A stretch of 23,426 nt of DNA from DASTOB01 sp035720425. Its GTDB lineage: Bacteria; Chloroflexota; Limnocylindria; Limnocylindrales; CSP1-4. How positions within the stretch are numbered: the stretch's first letter is position 1; each line of letters opens with the position of its first letter. The notes below the pieces were generated by a model that saw only the letters and a list, made by a program, of their open reading frames with translations, was not told where the DNA came from and ran no database searches. The stretch covers positions 1 to 23,426 of the forward strand of contig DASTOB010000019.1 of the NCBI GenBank assembly GCA_035720425.1, written 5' to 3'. Positions 1 through 8,109 of the stretch are shown here, in pieces. Made by a program: the position numbers and the translations under genes.

Positions 1-849
1 CCGTCGGCCTTTCCCGCCTTCCCCGCCCCGGAGACCCTCCCGGAGCGCTACGTCGACGTCGTCGTGAGCGCCACCCGGCGCGAGACCGCCGACACCGTCA
101 GCCTCCGCCTCGCGACCGACGACCCGGCCCTCCTCGCCTGCCGCCCCGGCCAGTTCGTCATGGTCGCCCGGACGGCCTTCGCGACCCCGCCGATCTCCGT
201 GTCGCGCGTCCACCCGGACGGCCTGACCCTCACGATCCGGGCCGCCGGCCCCGCGACGACCGCCCTGACCCGCCTCGAACGCGGCGCCGTGCTCAGCATC
301 CGCGGCCCGCTCGGGCGGGGCTGGCCGGTCGAGGCCGCGCTGGGCCGCGACGTCGTCGTCGTGACCGGCGGGATCGGGCTTGCCCCGCTTCGGCCGCTGC
401 TCGACGCGTTCCTCGCGGAGCGCGAACGGTTCGGCCGGATCCGCCTCGCCTACGGCGCCCGGACGCCCGCCGATCGCCTGTTCGTCGACGAGCTCGACGC
501 CCTCGCCCGCGATGGGCGGATCGAGGTCGAGACGACCGTCGATCGGGCCGGCCCGGAGTGGCTGGGCCGGGTCGGAGTGGTGACCCAGCTCATCGACGCG
601 GACGCGTGCAGCGGGCGCGAGTCGGTCGCCTTCGTGTGCGGCCCGGAACGGATGATGGCGGCGACCGCGGACGTGCTCGCCGAGTGCGGCGTCCCGCCGG
701 AGCGGGTGTTCGTCACGCTGGAACGCCACATGGAGTGCGGCGTGGGCCTGTGCGGTCACTGCCAGCTGGGCCGCTTCTTCGTCTGCCGCGACGGGCCTGT
801 CTTCTCGCTCGCCGAGCTGGGTCCGGCGCTGCGCGTGGAGGGTCTGTGA
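1..849 (+). CDS. hydG: [NiFe]-hydrogenase gamma subunit, FAD/NAD(P)-binding (5'-truncated)
   Basis: The frame is open from the first base, so the true start lies upstream; the first internal GTG (position 64) would cut into the first beta-strand of the FAD domain. The 282 visible residues follow the ferredoxin-NADP reductase fold: an FAD-binding barrel with RPGQFVMVA, a GPLGRGWPV turn, then an NAD(P)-binding Rossmann motif VVVTGGIGLAPLRPLL. The C-terminus ends in a dihydroorotate-dehydrogenase-B-like [2Fe-2S] site, MECGVGLCGHCQ followed by a fourth Cys in FVCRDGP. In group 3b hydrogenases this subunit passes electrons between NAD(P)H and the iron-sulfur chain. It is followed at 14-17 bp by the delta and alpha subunits, which fixes its role; the beta (4Fe-4S) subunit would be expected just upstream of the window. 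Seen: motifs and gene order. Inferred: the cofactor preference NADP versus NAD. Confidence 0.9.
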   Translation, partial: PSAFPAFPAPETLPERYVDVVVSATRRETADTVSLRLATDDPALLACRPGQFVMVARTAFATPPISVSRVHPDGLTLTIRAAGPATTALTRLERGAVLSIRGPLGRGWPVEAALGRDVVVVTGGIGLAPLRPLLDAFLAERERFGRIRLAYGARTPADRLFVDELDALARDGRIEVETTVDRAGPEWLGRVGVVTQLIDADACSGRESVAFVCGPERMMAATADVLAECGVPPERVFVTLERHMECGVGLCGHCQLGRFFVCRDGPVFSLAELGPALRVEGL

Positions 850-865
850 TGGCGGAGGTCCTGTG

Positions 866-1717
866 ATGGTCGACGTTGCGGCTCGCCCGCCAGCCCGGTC
901 CGCCGCCGTCCATCGGCCGCGCGTCGGCGTCGTCAAGTTCGCCTCGTGCGACGGCTGCCAGCTCACCTTGCTCGACCTCGAGGACGAGCTGCTCGCCGTC
1001 ACCGAGCGGTTCGAGATCGTCGAGTTCGCCGAGGCGACGTCGAACCGATCGTCCGGCCCGTTCGACGTCCTGTTCGTCGAGGGCTCGATCTCGACTCCGG
1101 AGCAGGTCGAGGAGATCGTCCACCTGCGCGAGGTGTCGACCCTGCTCGTGACGATCGGCGCGTGCGCGACCGCCGGGGGCATCCAGGCCCTTCGCAACCT
1201 CGGTGACCACGACGCGTTCCGGGCGGCGGTCTACCCGCACCCGGAGTACGTCTCGTCGCTCGCGACCTCCCTGCCCGTGTCGGAGTACGTCAAGGTCGAC
1301 GCGGAGCTGCGGGGCTGTCCGATCGACCCGGGTCAGCTGCTCGAGGTGCTCACCGCGCTCGCCGTCGGCCGCCGACCGCAGCTCCCGAATGAGGCCGTCT
1401 GCGTCGAGTGCAAGCGGCGCGGCGCGGTATGCGTCGTCGTCGCCAAGGGGATGCCGTGCCTGGGCCCGGTCACCCGGACTGGGTGCGGCGCGCTGTGCCC
1501 CGCCTTCGGGCGCGGCTGCTACGGCTGCTTCGGGCCGCGCGAGAGCGCGAACGCGGCCGGACTCGCCTCTCACTACCTGCGGGCCGGCGACCGAGCGGAG
1601 GAGGTCGGCCGCCGGTTCGCGGGGTTCACGGTCAACCAGGAGCCGTTCCGCTCCGTCGTCGTGGCAATGGACCGGCTGCACGGCGCGCACGGCACGCGGG
1701 AAGGGGACGGCCGATGA
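866..1717 (+). CDS. hydD: [NiFe]-hydrogenase delta (small) subunit
   Basis: This 283-residue protein is the small subunit that carries electrons by [4Fe-4S] clusters between the NiFe site and the flavin subunit. The proximal cluster ligands are visible: ASCDGCQ (Cys28, Cys31), IGACATAGG (Cys100) and GCPIDPGQ (Cys151), the pattern of the NADH-ubiquinone oxidoreductase 20 kDa family. A Cys-rich C-terminal part follows: CVECKRRGAVC, MPCLG, GCGALCPAFGRGCYGC, enough ligands for two further clusters, as in the sulfhydrogenase delta subunit. I prefer ATG 866 over GTG 863 because GGAGGT at 854-859 is six bases from the ATG and only three from the GTG. The stop codon overlaps the ATG of the large subunit (ATGA), implying translational coupling. 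There is no twin-arginine signal peptide, so the enzyme is cytoplasmic. Confidence 0.93.
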   Translation: MVDVAARPPARSAAVHRPRVGVVKFASCDGCQLTLLDLEDELLAVTERFEIVEFAEATSNRSSGPFDVLFVEGSISTPEQVEEIVHLREVSTLLVTIGACATAGGIQALRNLGDHDAFRAAVYPHPEYVSSLATSLPVSEYVKVDAELRGCPIDPGQLLEVLTALAVGRRPQLPNEAVCVECKRRGAVCVVVAKGMPCLGPVTRTGCGALCPAFGRGCYGCFGPRESANAAGLASHYLRAGDRAEEVGRRFAGFTVNQEPFRSVVVAMDRLHGAHGTREGDGR

Positions 1718-3087
1718 CGACGGGGCCGATGACGACCGGGCCGAAGGCCGAGCCGACGACAGGGCCGACGACCGCCGCGGGCGAGGCCGACGCCACCGGC
1801 GAGCGGACCTTCCGCGTCGCCGGACTCACCCGCGTCGAGGGCGAGGGCTCGCTCTACCTGCGCGTCGTCGACGGTCGCGTCGAGGAGGCGCACCTCGGGA
1901 TCTTCGAGGCGCCACGGTACTTCGAGCGCCTCGTCGTGGGCAGAACGCCGGACGAGGTGATCGACATCGTCGCCCGGATCTGCGGGATCTGCCCGATCGC
2001 CTACCAGATGAGCGCCGTCCACGCGTTCGAGTCGCTGTTCGGCGTCGCGATCGACCCGTCGACCCGCGCGCTCCGGCGGCTGCTCTACTGCGGAGAGTGG
2101 ATCGAGAGCCACGCGCTCCACGTCTACCTGCTCCACGCGCCGGACTTCCTCGGCTACCCGTCGGCCATCGAGCTCGCCCGCGACCATCGGGCGGTCGTCG
2201 AGCAGGGCCTCGCGCTCAAGAAGATCGGAAACCGGCTCGTGTCGATCCTCGGCGGCCGGCCGATCCACCCGGTGTCGGTGCGCGTCGGCGGGTTCTCGCG
2301 CGCGCCGCGGCGCGCGGAGCTGGAGGACTTCCGGGCCGACCTCGAGCAGGCGGTCGGGCTCGCCCAGGCGACCGTCGCGTTCGTCTCGACCTTGAGCGCG
2401 CCCGAGTTCGAGCGCGAGCCGCGGCTCGTCGCGCTCCGCCACCCGAACGACTACCCGATGAACGAGGGCCGGATCGTCTCGACCGACGGGCTCGACCTCG
2501 AGATCGGCGCCTGGGAGGACGCGTTCCGCGAGGAGCACGTGCCGTGGTCGAACGCGCTCCAGGCGCGGACCCACGCCGGCGAGCGCTACCAGCTGGGCCC
2601 CGCCTCGCGGGTCACCCTGGCGGCCGACCAGCTGCACCCGCTCGCGCGCGAGGCACTCGCCTCGCTCGGCCTGGGGGACCTGGTTCGGCGCAACCCGTTC
2701 TGGTCCGTCGCGGCGCGGGCGGTCGAGCTCGTCCACGCCACGGCCGAGGCGCTCGACATCGTCGACGGCTACCGCCCGCCGGCGGAGCCGCTCGTGCGCT
2801 GGCAGGCTCGCCCGGGCACGGCCGCCTGGGCGACCGAGGCGCCGCGCGGGCTCCTGTTCCACCGCTACGAGGTCGACGCGCGGGGGCGCATCACCGGCGC
2901 GCGGATCGTCCCGCCGACCAGCCAGAACCAGGTCGCGATCGAGGCGGACCTCGTCGACTTCGCGCCGTCCGTGCTGTCGATGAGCCACGAGGCGGCGACG
3001 ATCCGGCTCGAGCAGCTCATCCGGAGCTACGACCCGTGCATCTCGTGCGCGACCCACTTCCTCGACCTGCGGATCGAGGGGCGGTGA
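1714..3087 (+). CDS. hydA: [NiFe]-hydrogenase alpha (large, catalytic) subunit, group 3b type
   Basis: The 457-residue catalytic subunit binds the NiFe(CN)2CO centre. Both ligand motifs are intact: the N-terminal L1 motif ARICGICP (Cys90, Cys93) and the C-terminal L2 motif DPCISCATH (Cys442, Cys445, His448). Nine residues (449-457, FLDLRIEGR) follow the His, which is the short tail removed by a maturation endopeptidase once nickel is inserted; that protease is the next gene. The length and the partnership with a flavin gamma and a 20-kDa-like delta subunit identify the cytosolic bidirectional group 3b enzyme (sulfhydrogenase), which couples H2 to NAD(P)(H) and can reduce elemental sulfur or polysulfide in some members. 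The first 30 residues are a low-complexity Thr/Gly/Pro extension before the usual TRVEGEG start region, so the start could lie further in; ATG 1714 is supported by the ATGA overlap and an AAGGGGA sequence upstream. Confidence 0.95.
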   Translation: MTTGPMTTGPKAEPTTGPTTAAGEADATGERTFRVAGLTRVEGEGSLYLRVVDGRVEEAHLGIFEAPRYFERLVVGRTPDEVIDIVARICGICPIAYQMSAVHAFESLFGVAIDPSTRALRRLLYCGEWIESHALHVYLLHAPDFLGYPSAIELARDHRAVVEQGLALKKIGNRLVSILGGRPIHPVSVRVGGFSRAPRRAELEDFRADLEQAVGLAQATVAFVSTLSAPEFEREPRLVALRHPNDYPMNEGRIVSTDGLDLEIGAWEDAFREEHVPWSNALQARTHAGERYQLGPASRVTLAADQLHPLAREALASLGLGDLVRRNPFWSVAARAVELVHATAEALDIVDGYRPPAEPLVRWQARPGTAAWATEAPRGLLFHRYEVDARGRITGARIVPPTSQNQVAIEADLVDFAPSVLSMSHEAATIRLEQLIRSYDPCISCATHFLDLRIEGR

Positions 3088-3587
3088 TGGTCATGACGGA
3101 CGGCTGGATCGCCGCGCCGCCGCGCGTCCGGCTGCTCGTCTGCGGGGCCGCGGACCGTGGCGACGACGGGGCCGCGCTCGTCGCCGCCGCAACGCTCCTG
3201 CCGGCGCTCAGCGAGGCGCACCGGGCGCTCGTCGACGTCCGCCGCTGCGGCCAGCTCGACGTCGACGACCTGATCGGCACGCCGGACGGGATGGCCGGAC
3301 TCATCATCGACGCCGCGATCGGCGTGGCGCCCGGAACGATCGTGACCGTCCCGTTCGAGCGCCTCGTCGCCGGCGACGGCGCGGTGGGCCCGCGCTCGTC
3401 GCACGCCCTGCCGGTGAGCCAGGTGCTGGGCCTCGCGGACGCCCTCGGGCACCTGCCGCCGGGGACGTTTGTCGGCATCGGCGGCCGCCGGTTCGGCTTT
3501 GGTCAGGGCCTGTCGCGCGTGGTCCGCGCCGCGATGCCCGCCTACCGGGACGCCATCCTCGCGGAGATCGAGCGCCTGGCCGGCTAA
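3087..3587 (+). CDS. Hydrogenase maturation endopeptidase (M52/HycI-type)
   Basis: This 166-residue protein matches the nickel-dependent peptidases that clip the C-terminal tail from the large subunit. The fold landmarks are visible: an N-terminal strand and loop LLVCGAADRGDDGAALVAA (residues 16-34), Asp75 in LIIDAAIG and His106 in SSHALPV, corresponding to the three metal ligands of HybD-type enzymes (an acidic residue, Asp, His). The usual GNxLxxDDGxG signature is altered to GAADRGDDGAA, with the Asn missing. The ATG overlaps the hydA stop by one base and a second ATG lies two codons in. It directly follows its substrate gene, which still carries the tail. Its stop overlaps the end of the convergent gene at 3584 by four bases, so there is no room for a separate terminator. 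Confidence 0.88.
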   Translation: MVMTDGWIAAPPRVRLLVCGAADRGDDGAALVAAATLLPALSEAHRALVDVRRCGQLDVDDLIGTPDGMAGLIIDAAIGVAPGTIVTVPFERLVAGDGAVGPRSSHALPVSQVLGLADALGHLPPGTFVGIGGRRFGFGQGLSRVVRAAMPAYRDAILAEIERLAG

Positions 3588-4126
3588 CCCCGACGGGCGG
3601 GCCCCTGCGGACCGGGTGCGACATGACCACCCGTGCCCACGGTGCGACGCCGCGACGGCGTGCCGGCGAACTCGCGGAGTCGCGCCACGAGCTGGCGGTC
3701 CGTGGCGGGCGCGGATGGTTCATAAGCGATCGCGCGCGTGCGCCCGCGGCGCCGATCGAGCGCACCGAGCCGGCGGGCCAGGCGGCCGGGGACCGGTCCG
3801 GGCCCCACGACGAGCACATCGTCGGCGGGCGGAACGCGCGCCGCGATCGCCTCGACGAACCGGCCGAGGTGTTCGAGGCGCTGCGGTTCGCCAGCCGTCT
3901 GTGGGTGACCGCCGCCGCCGTGGCGGACGTTCGGATCGTGACGGACGTGACCGGTCGAGCGGCGATGGGGTGGCACATCCGACGCGACCCGTTCTAGGCG
4001 GGCGCGCCCGCGGATCAGCCGGACAATGAGCGCTCCGGACGTGTCGATCCAGACGAGGCTGTGCGACCGCTCATGCTCGACGGCGCTCGCCGAAACGTCG
4101 CCGGTGATGCTCAGGAGCGAGCCCAC
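3584..4126 (-). CDS. Conserved hypothetical protein, possibly bacterial eRF1-like (host-attachment-type) domain
   Basis: This is a 180-residue soluble protein of uncertain function. Visible blocks are SLVWIDTSGALIVRL near the N-terminus, DVPPHRRSTGHVRHDPNVRH followed by a GGGG run in the middle, GEPQRLEHLGRFVEAIAARV, and DDVLVVGPGPVPGRLARRL. The last block, a strand and GPG turn followed by a helix, recalls the bacterial archaeo-eukaryotic release-factor (baeRF) and host-attachment families, as does the opening strand bearing a tyrosine/tryptophan-Asp pair. The His/Arg-rich centre is the most distinctive part. Translation starts at GTG 4126, since no in-frame ATG lies before the first strand; GAGG sits about nine bases upstream and the start overlaps the end of the YbaK-type gene by 16 bases, suggesting coupling. 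That this is a real gene rests on coherent protein-like composition and gene packing; the family assignment is tentative. Confidence 0.6.
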   Translation of the reverse strand: MGSLLSITGDVSASAVEHERSHSLVWIDTSGALIVRLIRGRARLERVASDVPPHRRSTGHVRHDPNVRHGGGGHPQTAGEPQRLEHLGRFVEAIAARVPPADDVLVVGPGPVPGRLARRLGALDRRRGRTRAIAYEPSAPATDRQLVARLREFAGTPSRRRTVGTGGHVAPGPQGPARRG

Positions 4127-4629
4127 GCCGGCACCTCGTCGTCAGCCGCGAGGTCCGCGTAGACGACACCTGCGGCCGCCTCCCAGGCGGCGCGATCCAC
4201 CCGCACGCTCGCGCGGTGCGTGCCGGCGTTGAAGCTGATCTCCGGATCGTCCCGGACCGCGAAGTCGGCGACCATTGGCAGGCCGAACAGCGGCCCCACG
4301 GCCGGCAGGGCACCGGCCTCGCAGTCGGGCACGACGGCGGCGAGCTCCGCCTCGGTCAGCAGCCGGACGTCGTCGGTCTCGAGTGCCCGACGAGCCTTGC
4401 GCAGGTCGACCCGGTCACTGGCGTCGAGGACGAGGAGTACGTGGCGCCCATCGGCGGTCGCGACGGCGACGACCTTGGCAAACGTCCGCGGGTCGACGCC
4501 CTCCGCATCGGCGGTCGCGCGTGCCGTGAACGACTCCGGGTGGGTGTGTACCTCGTGCTCAATCCCGCGGTCGGCGAGCCAGGCCAGCAGGCCGCCGTGC
4601 GGTCGGTCGAGGGTGGATGTCGCGTTCAT
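4111..4629 (-). CDS. YbaK/ProX-type aminoacyl-tRNA deacylase
   Basis: This 172-residue protein belongs to the YbaK/EbsC superfamily, which hydrolyses mischarged tRNAs (Cys-tRNA-Pro, Ala-tRNA-Pro) in trans. Typical features are an N-terminal helix followed by IEHEVHTHPESFTARATADAE (residues 23-43), the conserved Lys52 in FAKVVAV, the HVLLVLDASDRVDLRKARRAL core (residues 63-83) and the CEAGALPAVGPLFGLP loop (103-118) that lines the substrate pocket. The frame is open further upstream to 4791, but ATG 4629 is chosen because GGAGGG lies six bases before it and the domain begins shortly after. It probably shares a transcript with the downstream hypothetical gene. The substrate cannot be read from the sequence. 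Confidence 0.88.
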   Translation of the reverse strand: MNATSTLDRPHGGLLAWLADRGIEHEVHTHPESFTARATADAEGVDPRTFAKVVAVATADGRHVLLVLDASDRVDLRKARRALETDDVRLLTEAELAAVVPDCEAGALPAVGPLFGLPMVADFAVRDDPEISFNAGTHRASVRVDRAAWEAAAGVVYADLAADDEVPAWARS

Positions 4630-4951
4630 GGTATGCCCTCCGTCGACGTGTGGGGCGAGTCTCGGCCTCGCCGTCGATCGCCGCATCGGCCGTTGGGCGC
4701 CGTCGGGGGAGCCGAACGGACCGAACGGGATAACCGGGCGCGGCGCCATGCCGGCGAGACACGTGGGCGGCGGCGCCTCGCGTGGGTCCACCGCCGGATT
4801 TGCGTGCGGCGCATCACCCGGGCCACGATCGTGCGAGCGATTCCGGGCAGAGGCCGGGTTCGGCGGGAATGCCCTGCACGATCACTGGCGTCGCGGTGCG
4901 TGGGGCGCAATCGCCGCCGTGACGCCATCCCCGCGGCGAGGCGGGGCCGCC
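4630..4951. other. Intergenic stretch between META lipoprotein and YbaK genes
   Basis: About 320 bases without a convincing gene. The YbaK frame stays open on the minus strand to 4791, but the ribosome-binding site at 4629 argues against that extension. The stretch should hold the promoter of the YbaK gene. I see only the hairpin near its upper end (listed separately) and no clear sigma-70 boxes. Confidence 0.5.
4929..4946 (-). terminator. Hairpin just after the META lipoprotein gene
   Basis: CCCCGC (4929-4934) and GCGGGG (4941-4946) form a perfect six-base-pair stem with a six-base loop, starting five bases past the stop codon of the minus-strand lipoprotein gene. There is no T-run after it, so intrinsic termination is uncertain; an RNA-stabilising 3' hairpin is the alternative. 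Confidence 0.35.
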
Positions 4952-5800
4952 CTAGTCGACAGGTTCGAGGACGAGCTCACCGCTGCCACCCCTGAGCACC
5001 ACGGTGCCCGCGTCCGTCAGGTCGATCGTGGCCGTCGACTCGAGCAGGCGCACCACGGCATCCCGCGCGGCGTCCGCCTCGGTCGAGCCGCACGACATCG
5101 CGTCATAGCCCACCTCGGGGATCTCGATCCCGCTTTCGCCTTCGAGGCTGTATCGACCGCTGAATCCGCACTGACCGATCCCGATCAGGATGTAGTCGCC
5201 GAATCGGATCGGAGAGACGACGTCGGCTGTGGCGACACCGGTGCCGGCGACGACGGCCCACGGTGTCGCGCGCAGGGCATCCAACAGCGTGCGAGCGGTG
5301 GTGCCAGGCAGTGGAACGGCGCGGCGGAACGTAAGGGTTCCGCCCGCGCCGTCAAGGGCGAGCAGGTCACCTTCGAGGCGGTAGGTTGTGACAGCGCCAA
5401 GGGCTTCGACGTACGCTCGCTCGAGTTGCTCCGTCGGCGCCTGGCATCCCTGCGGGTTCATCGTGAACGCGCCCACCGTCGCCCGTCCGCCGTCGAGCGT
5501 GATCTGCGCACCGTACTCGTCGCAGCCGCTCCACCCGGTCGCACCGCCGCTGCCGACCAAGTCGAATTCCAGGGTTGGTGCGCGCGGACTATTGATCGGG
5601 GCTCCGGACATCGCCGCGAGCTCCCACGCGGTCCCGGTGAAGTCCAAGTGTGGCGGCGCAGCGCTGTGCGGGACGAATGGGGTCGGGATCGGTAATGGCG
5701 CCAGCAGGTGGCACCCGCCCACGACCGCGGAAAGGAGCGCCGTGGCGGCAAGCCGCAACACGCGGGCGCGTCTGAGCGGTGATGAAAGCACGGATGTCAT
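4952..5800 (-). CDS. META-domain lipoprotein
   Basis: The 282-residue product starts with a lipoprotein signal peptide: arginines at 10-16, a hydrophobic stretch and a lipobox-like VVGGC with Cys30 as the predicted acylation site. A META domain (HslJ-like) spans about residues 55-165, with the family pattern GTAWELAA, PTLEFDLVGSGGATGWSGCDEYGAQ, FTMNPQGC and YVEALGAVTTYRLEGDLLALD. A second, more diverged META-like repeat fills the C-terminus (TPWAVVAGTG to GELVLEPV). META domains are associated with cell-envelope stress and heat-shock-like functions, but the exact role is unknown. ATG 5800 is preferred to the open upstream frame because GTGGAG lies nine to ten bases before it and the signal peptide begins there. 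The gene is divergent from the PFOR operon. Confidence 0.82.
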   Translation of the reverse strand: MTSVLSSPLRRARVLRLAATALLSAVVGGCHLLAPLPIPTPFVPHSAAPPHLDFTGTAWELAAMSGAPINSPRAPTLEFDLVGSGGATGWSGCDEYGAQITLDGGRATVGAFTMNPQGCQAPTEQLERAYVEALGAVTTYRLEGDLLALDGAGGTLTFRRAVPLPGTTARTLLDALRATPWAVVAGTGVATADVVSPIRFGDYILIGIGQCGFSGRYSLEGESGIEIPEVGYDAMSCGSTEADAARDAVVRLLESTATIDLTDAGTVVLRGGSGELVLEPVD

Positions 5801-6075
5801 GTCTGATGTACTCCACCAGAGATCATCCGGCGGATCGCCGCGAACGCATCTGCTGTCGGACCCTTGCGCGGTAGTCCGGCAGTCACGACCCACTTGCTTG
5901 TGATGGTGAGCAGTACGCGATGGACGAACCTCGCGTGAGCGAATCGATCCGGGACGGCGAGGTTCGTGCAGACGCCGGTGCCCAGCGCACCAGCCCCGAA
6001 AGGTGGGCCGTTCGGACCCCGGTTTCGGGACCCCTGCCCCTCCGGTGCGGGAGGGCGGCGCGCCACCCTTGAGCC
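5801..6075. promoter_or_regulatory. Divergent regulatory region between META lipoprotein and porA
   Basis: This 275-base gap must hold promoters for both directions. It contains an 11-base perfect inverted repeat (5924-5934 with 5957-5967, ACGAACCTCGC / GCGAGGTTCGT) around a 22-base spacer, a short palindrome CGGCGgatCGCCG (5828-5840), and a CCCTCC/GGAGGG hairpin (6038-6055) 20 bases ahead of the PFOR start. GGACCCC is directly repeated at 6015-6021 and 6028-6034. I cannot identify -10 and -35 boxes with confidence. The base composition at 5800-5910 is less GC-rich than the flanks. Confidence 0.45.
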
Positions 6076-8109
6076 ATGACCACCGAGAGTCCCGCCGCGC
6101 CCCTGGCTTCGCCCGTGCCCCGGACCGCAGCAGCCGCGCCACCGTACCCGGGCATCGCTGCAATCGTCGACGGGAGTGAGGCGGTCGCCCACGTCGAGAC
6201 GCGCCTTGCCGAAGTTGCCTGCGTCTACCCGATCACGCCGTCGACGACGATGGCCGCGATCTTCCAGGCGGCCGTGGCGGAGGGGCGCGCCAACCTGTGG
6301 GGCACCCCGCTCCGCTTCATCGAGCCGGAGTCGGAGCACTCGAGCGCGAGCGCGGCCGAAGGGGCCGCCTTGAGCGGCGGCCGGGTCACGAACTTCACCG
6401 CCGGCCAGGGCCTCATCCTCATGAAGGAGGTCCTCTACGTCATCAGCGGCAAGCGCCTGCCGGTCGTGTTCCACGTCGGTGCCCGGGCGCTGACGAGCCA
6501 GGGCCTCAACATCCATGCCGGCCACGACGACGTGATGGGCGTGGCCGACGTGGGCTGGGGCATCCTGTTCGCCCGCAACGCCCAGGAGGCGGCCGACCTC
6601 GCGGCGATCGCCCGCCGCGTCGCCGAGGAGAGCGAAACCCCGTTCCTCGTCGCCCAGGACGGCTTCCTCACGACCCACACGCTCGAGAACGTCCGGCTGC
6701 CGGAAGACGACCTGCTGCGCGGCTTCGTCGGCGACCCACGCGCGAGGATCCGCGACCTGTTCGATCCGGCCGAGGCGCTCATGACCGGAGTCGTCCAGAA
6801 CCAGGACTCGTACATGAAGGGCCGGATCGGTCAGCGCGCCTACACCGACGCGATCCCGGCGCTCCTCGACGGCGCGATGGCCGAGTGGACGGCGCTGACC
6901 GGGCGCCGCGTCGGCCAGATCGACACGTACCGCACCGACGACGCCGACGAGATCCTCGTCGCGATGGGCACCATCGCCGACACCGCGATCTCCGTCGTCG
7001 ACCACCTTCGCTCGCTCGGCCGCCCCGTCGGCTGCGTCGCCGTGACCGCCTTCCGCCCCTTCCCGGCCCGCGAGCTCGCGGCCGCCCTCCGGCACGCCCG
7101 CACCGTCGGCGTCGTCGAACGCACGGACGAGCCGACGGCGGCCGCGAACCCGCTCACCCGCGAGATCCGCTCCGCGCTCTACGACGCCGCGGCAGAGGGC
7201 GTGCTCGTGCCGCGGGTCCTGTCGGTCAGCGCCGGCCTCGGCTCGCGCGACGTGTCCGAGGGCGACCTCGTCGCGATCTTCGACTGGCTCGCGCCGCACG
7301 GTGAGCGCGACGGGCGGACCCATGCCGTCGTCGGCATCCGCCACCCGCTCGCCCTCGCGCGCGTGGACGTCGACCTCCGGCCTGCCGGCGCGTACTCGCT
7401 GCGCGGTCATTCGATCGGCGGCTTCGGCAGCGTCACGACGAACAAACTCGTGGCGACGCTCGTCGGCGAGCTGTTCGCGAAACAGGTCCAGGCCTACCCG
7501 CGCTACGGGTCGGAGAAGAAGGGCCTGCCGACGACGTACTACCTCACCATCGCCGACGCGCCCATCCGGAGCCACGCGGAGCTCGACCACGTCGACGTCG
7601 TGCCGCTCCACGACGTGTCCGCGTTCGGGCTCGGCGACCCGCTCGCCGGGCTCGTCGACGGCGGCACGCTGTTCATCCAGTCGCCGCTCGCGGATCCCGA
7701 GGCAATCTGGGGATCGATCCCCGCATCGGCCCGGGCGGAGATCCTCGCCCGGCGCATCCGGGTCACCGCGCTCGACACGGCGGCGCTTGCCCTCCGGCAC
7801 GCGCCCCGGCCGGACCTCCAGGTCCGGATGCAGGGCGTCGCCCTCGTTGGCGTATTCCTCCGGGTCGCGCCGTTCGCGGCCCGCGCTGGGCTCGACCGCG
7901 ACGCGCTCCTCGACGCGGTCCGAGGGCAACTCGGCCGCTTCTTCGGCAAGCGCGGCGGCGCGGTCGTCGAGGCCAACCTCGCCGTCATCGCCGAGGCGTA
8001 CGACGGGCTCATCGACGTGTCGGCCGCCCTGGCCGCGACCTCGTCGACGGCGCCATCGCCACCCACCCCGCAGACCCCCGCCAGCCAGCCCGAAGGAGCC
8101 GCCCGATGA
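6076..8109 (+). CDS. porA: Pyruvate:ferredoxin oxidoreductase, alpha-gamma chain (split PFOR, N-terminal half)
   Basis: This 677-residue chain carries domains I-III of a PFOR. The N-terminal pyrimidine-binding domain has CVYPITPSTTMA (about residues 49-60), FIEPESEHSSASAAEGAALSGG and FTAGQGLILMKEVLYVISGK; the transketolase C-terminal-like domain II includes VAVTAFRPFPARELAAAL; the gamma domain III contains IGGFGSVTTNKLVATLVGEL and YGSEKKGLPTTYYLTIA. It ends with a Ser/Thr/Pro-rich tail where a single-chain enzyme would continue into the ferredoxin and thiamine-diphosphate domains. Those domains are encoded two genes downstream, and 677 plus 556 residues equals the size of a complete single-chain PFOR. 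With its partner it would interconvert pyruvate plus CoA and acetyl-CoA plus CO2 with ferredoxin. No good Shine-Dalgarno sequence precedes ATG 6076. The stop overlaps the CBS gene start (ATGA). Confidence 0.92.
   Translation: MTTESPAAPLASPVPRTAAAAPPYPGIAAIVDGSEAVAHVETRLAEVACVYPITPSTTMAAIFQAAVAEGRANLWGTPLRFIEPESEHSSASAAEGAALSGGRVTNFTAGQGLILMKEVLYVISGKRLPVVFHVGARALTSQGLNIHAGHDDVMGVADVGWGILFARNAQEAADLAAIARRVAEESETPFLVAQDGFLTTHTLENVRLPEDDLLRGFVGDPRARIRDLFDPAEALMTGVVQNQDSYMKGRIGQRAYTDAIPALLDGAMAEWTALTGRRVGQIDTYRTDDADEILVAMGTIADTAISVVDHLRSLGRPVGCVAVTAFRPFPARELAAALRHARTVGVVERTDEPTAAANPLTREIRSALYDAAAEGVLVPRVLSVSAGLGSRDVSEGDLVAIFDWLAPHGERDGRTHAVVGIRHPLALARVDVDLRPAGAYSLRGHSIGGFGSVTTNKLVATLVGELFAKQVQAYPRYGSEKKGLPTTYYLTIADAPIRSHAELDHVDVVPLHDVSAFGLGDPLAGLVDGGTLFIQSPLADPEAIWGSIPASARAEILARRIRVTALDTAALALRHAPRPDLQVRMQGVALVGVFLRVAPFAARAGLDRDALLDAVRGQLGRFFGKRGGAVVEANLAVIAEAYDGLIDVSAALAATSSTAPSPPTPQTPASQPEGAAR

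Noticed and set aside
1203..3086. Long plus-strand frame upstream of the maturation protease that would extend it by over 600 residues
   Set aside because: It overlaps the two hydrogenase subunits in another frame; the protease domain begins at ATG 3087 with an overlap start.
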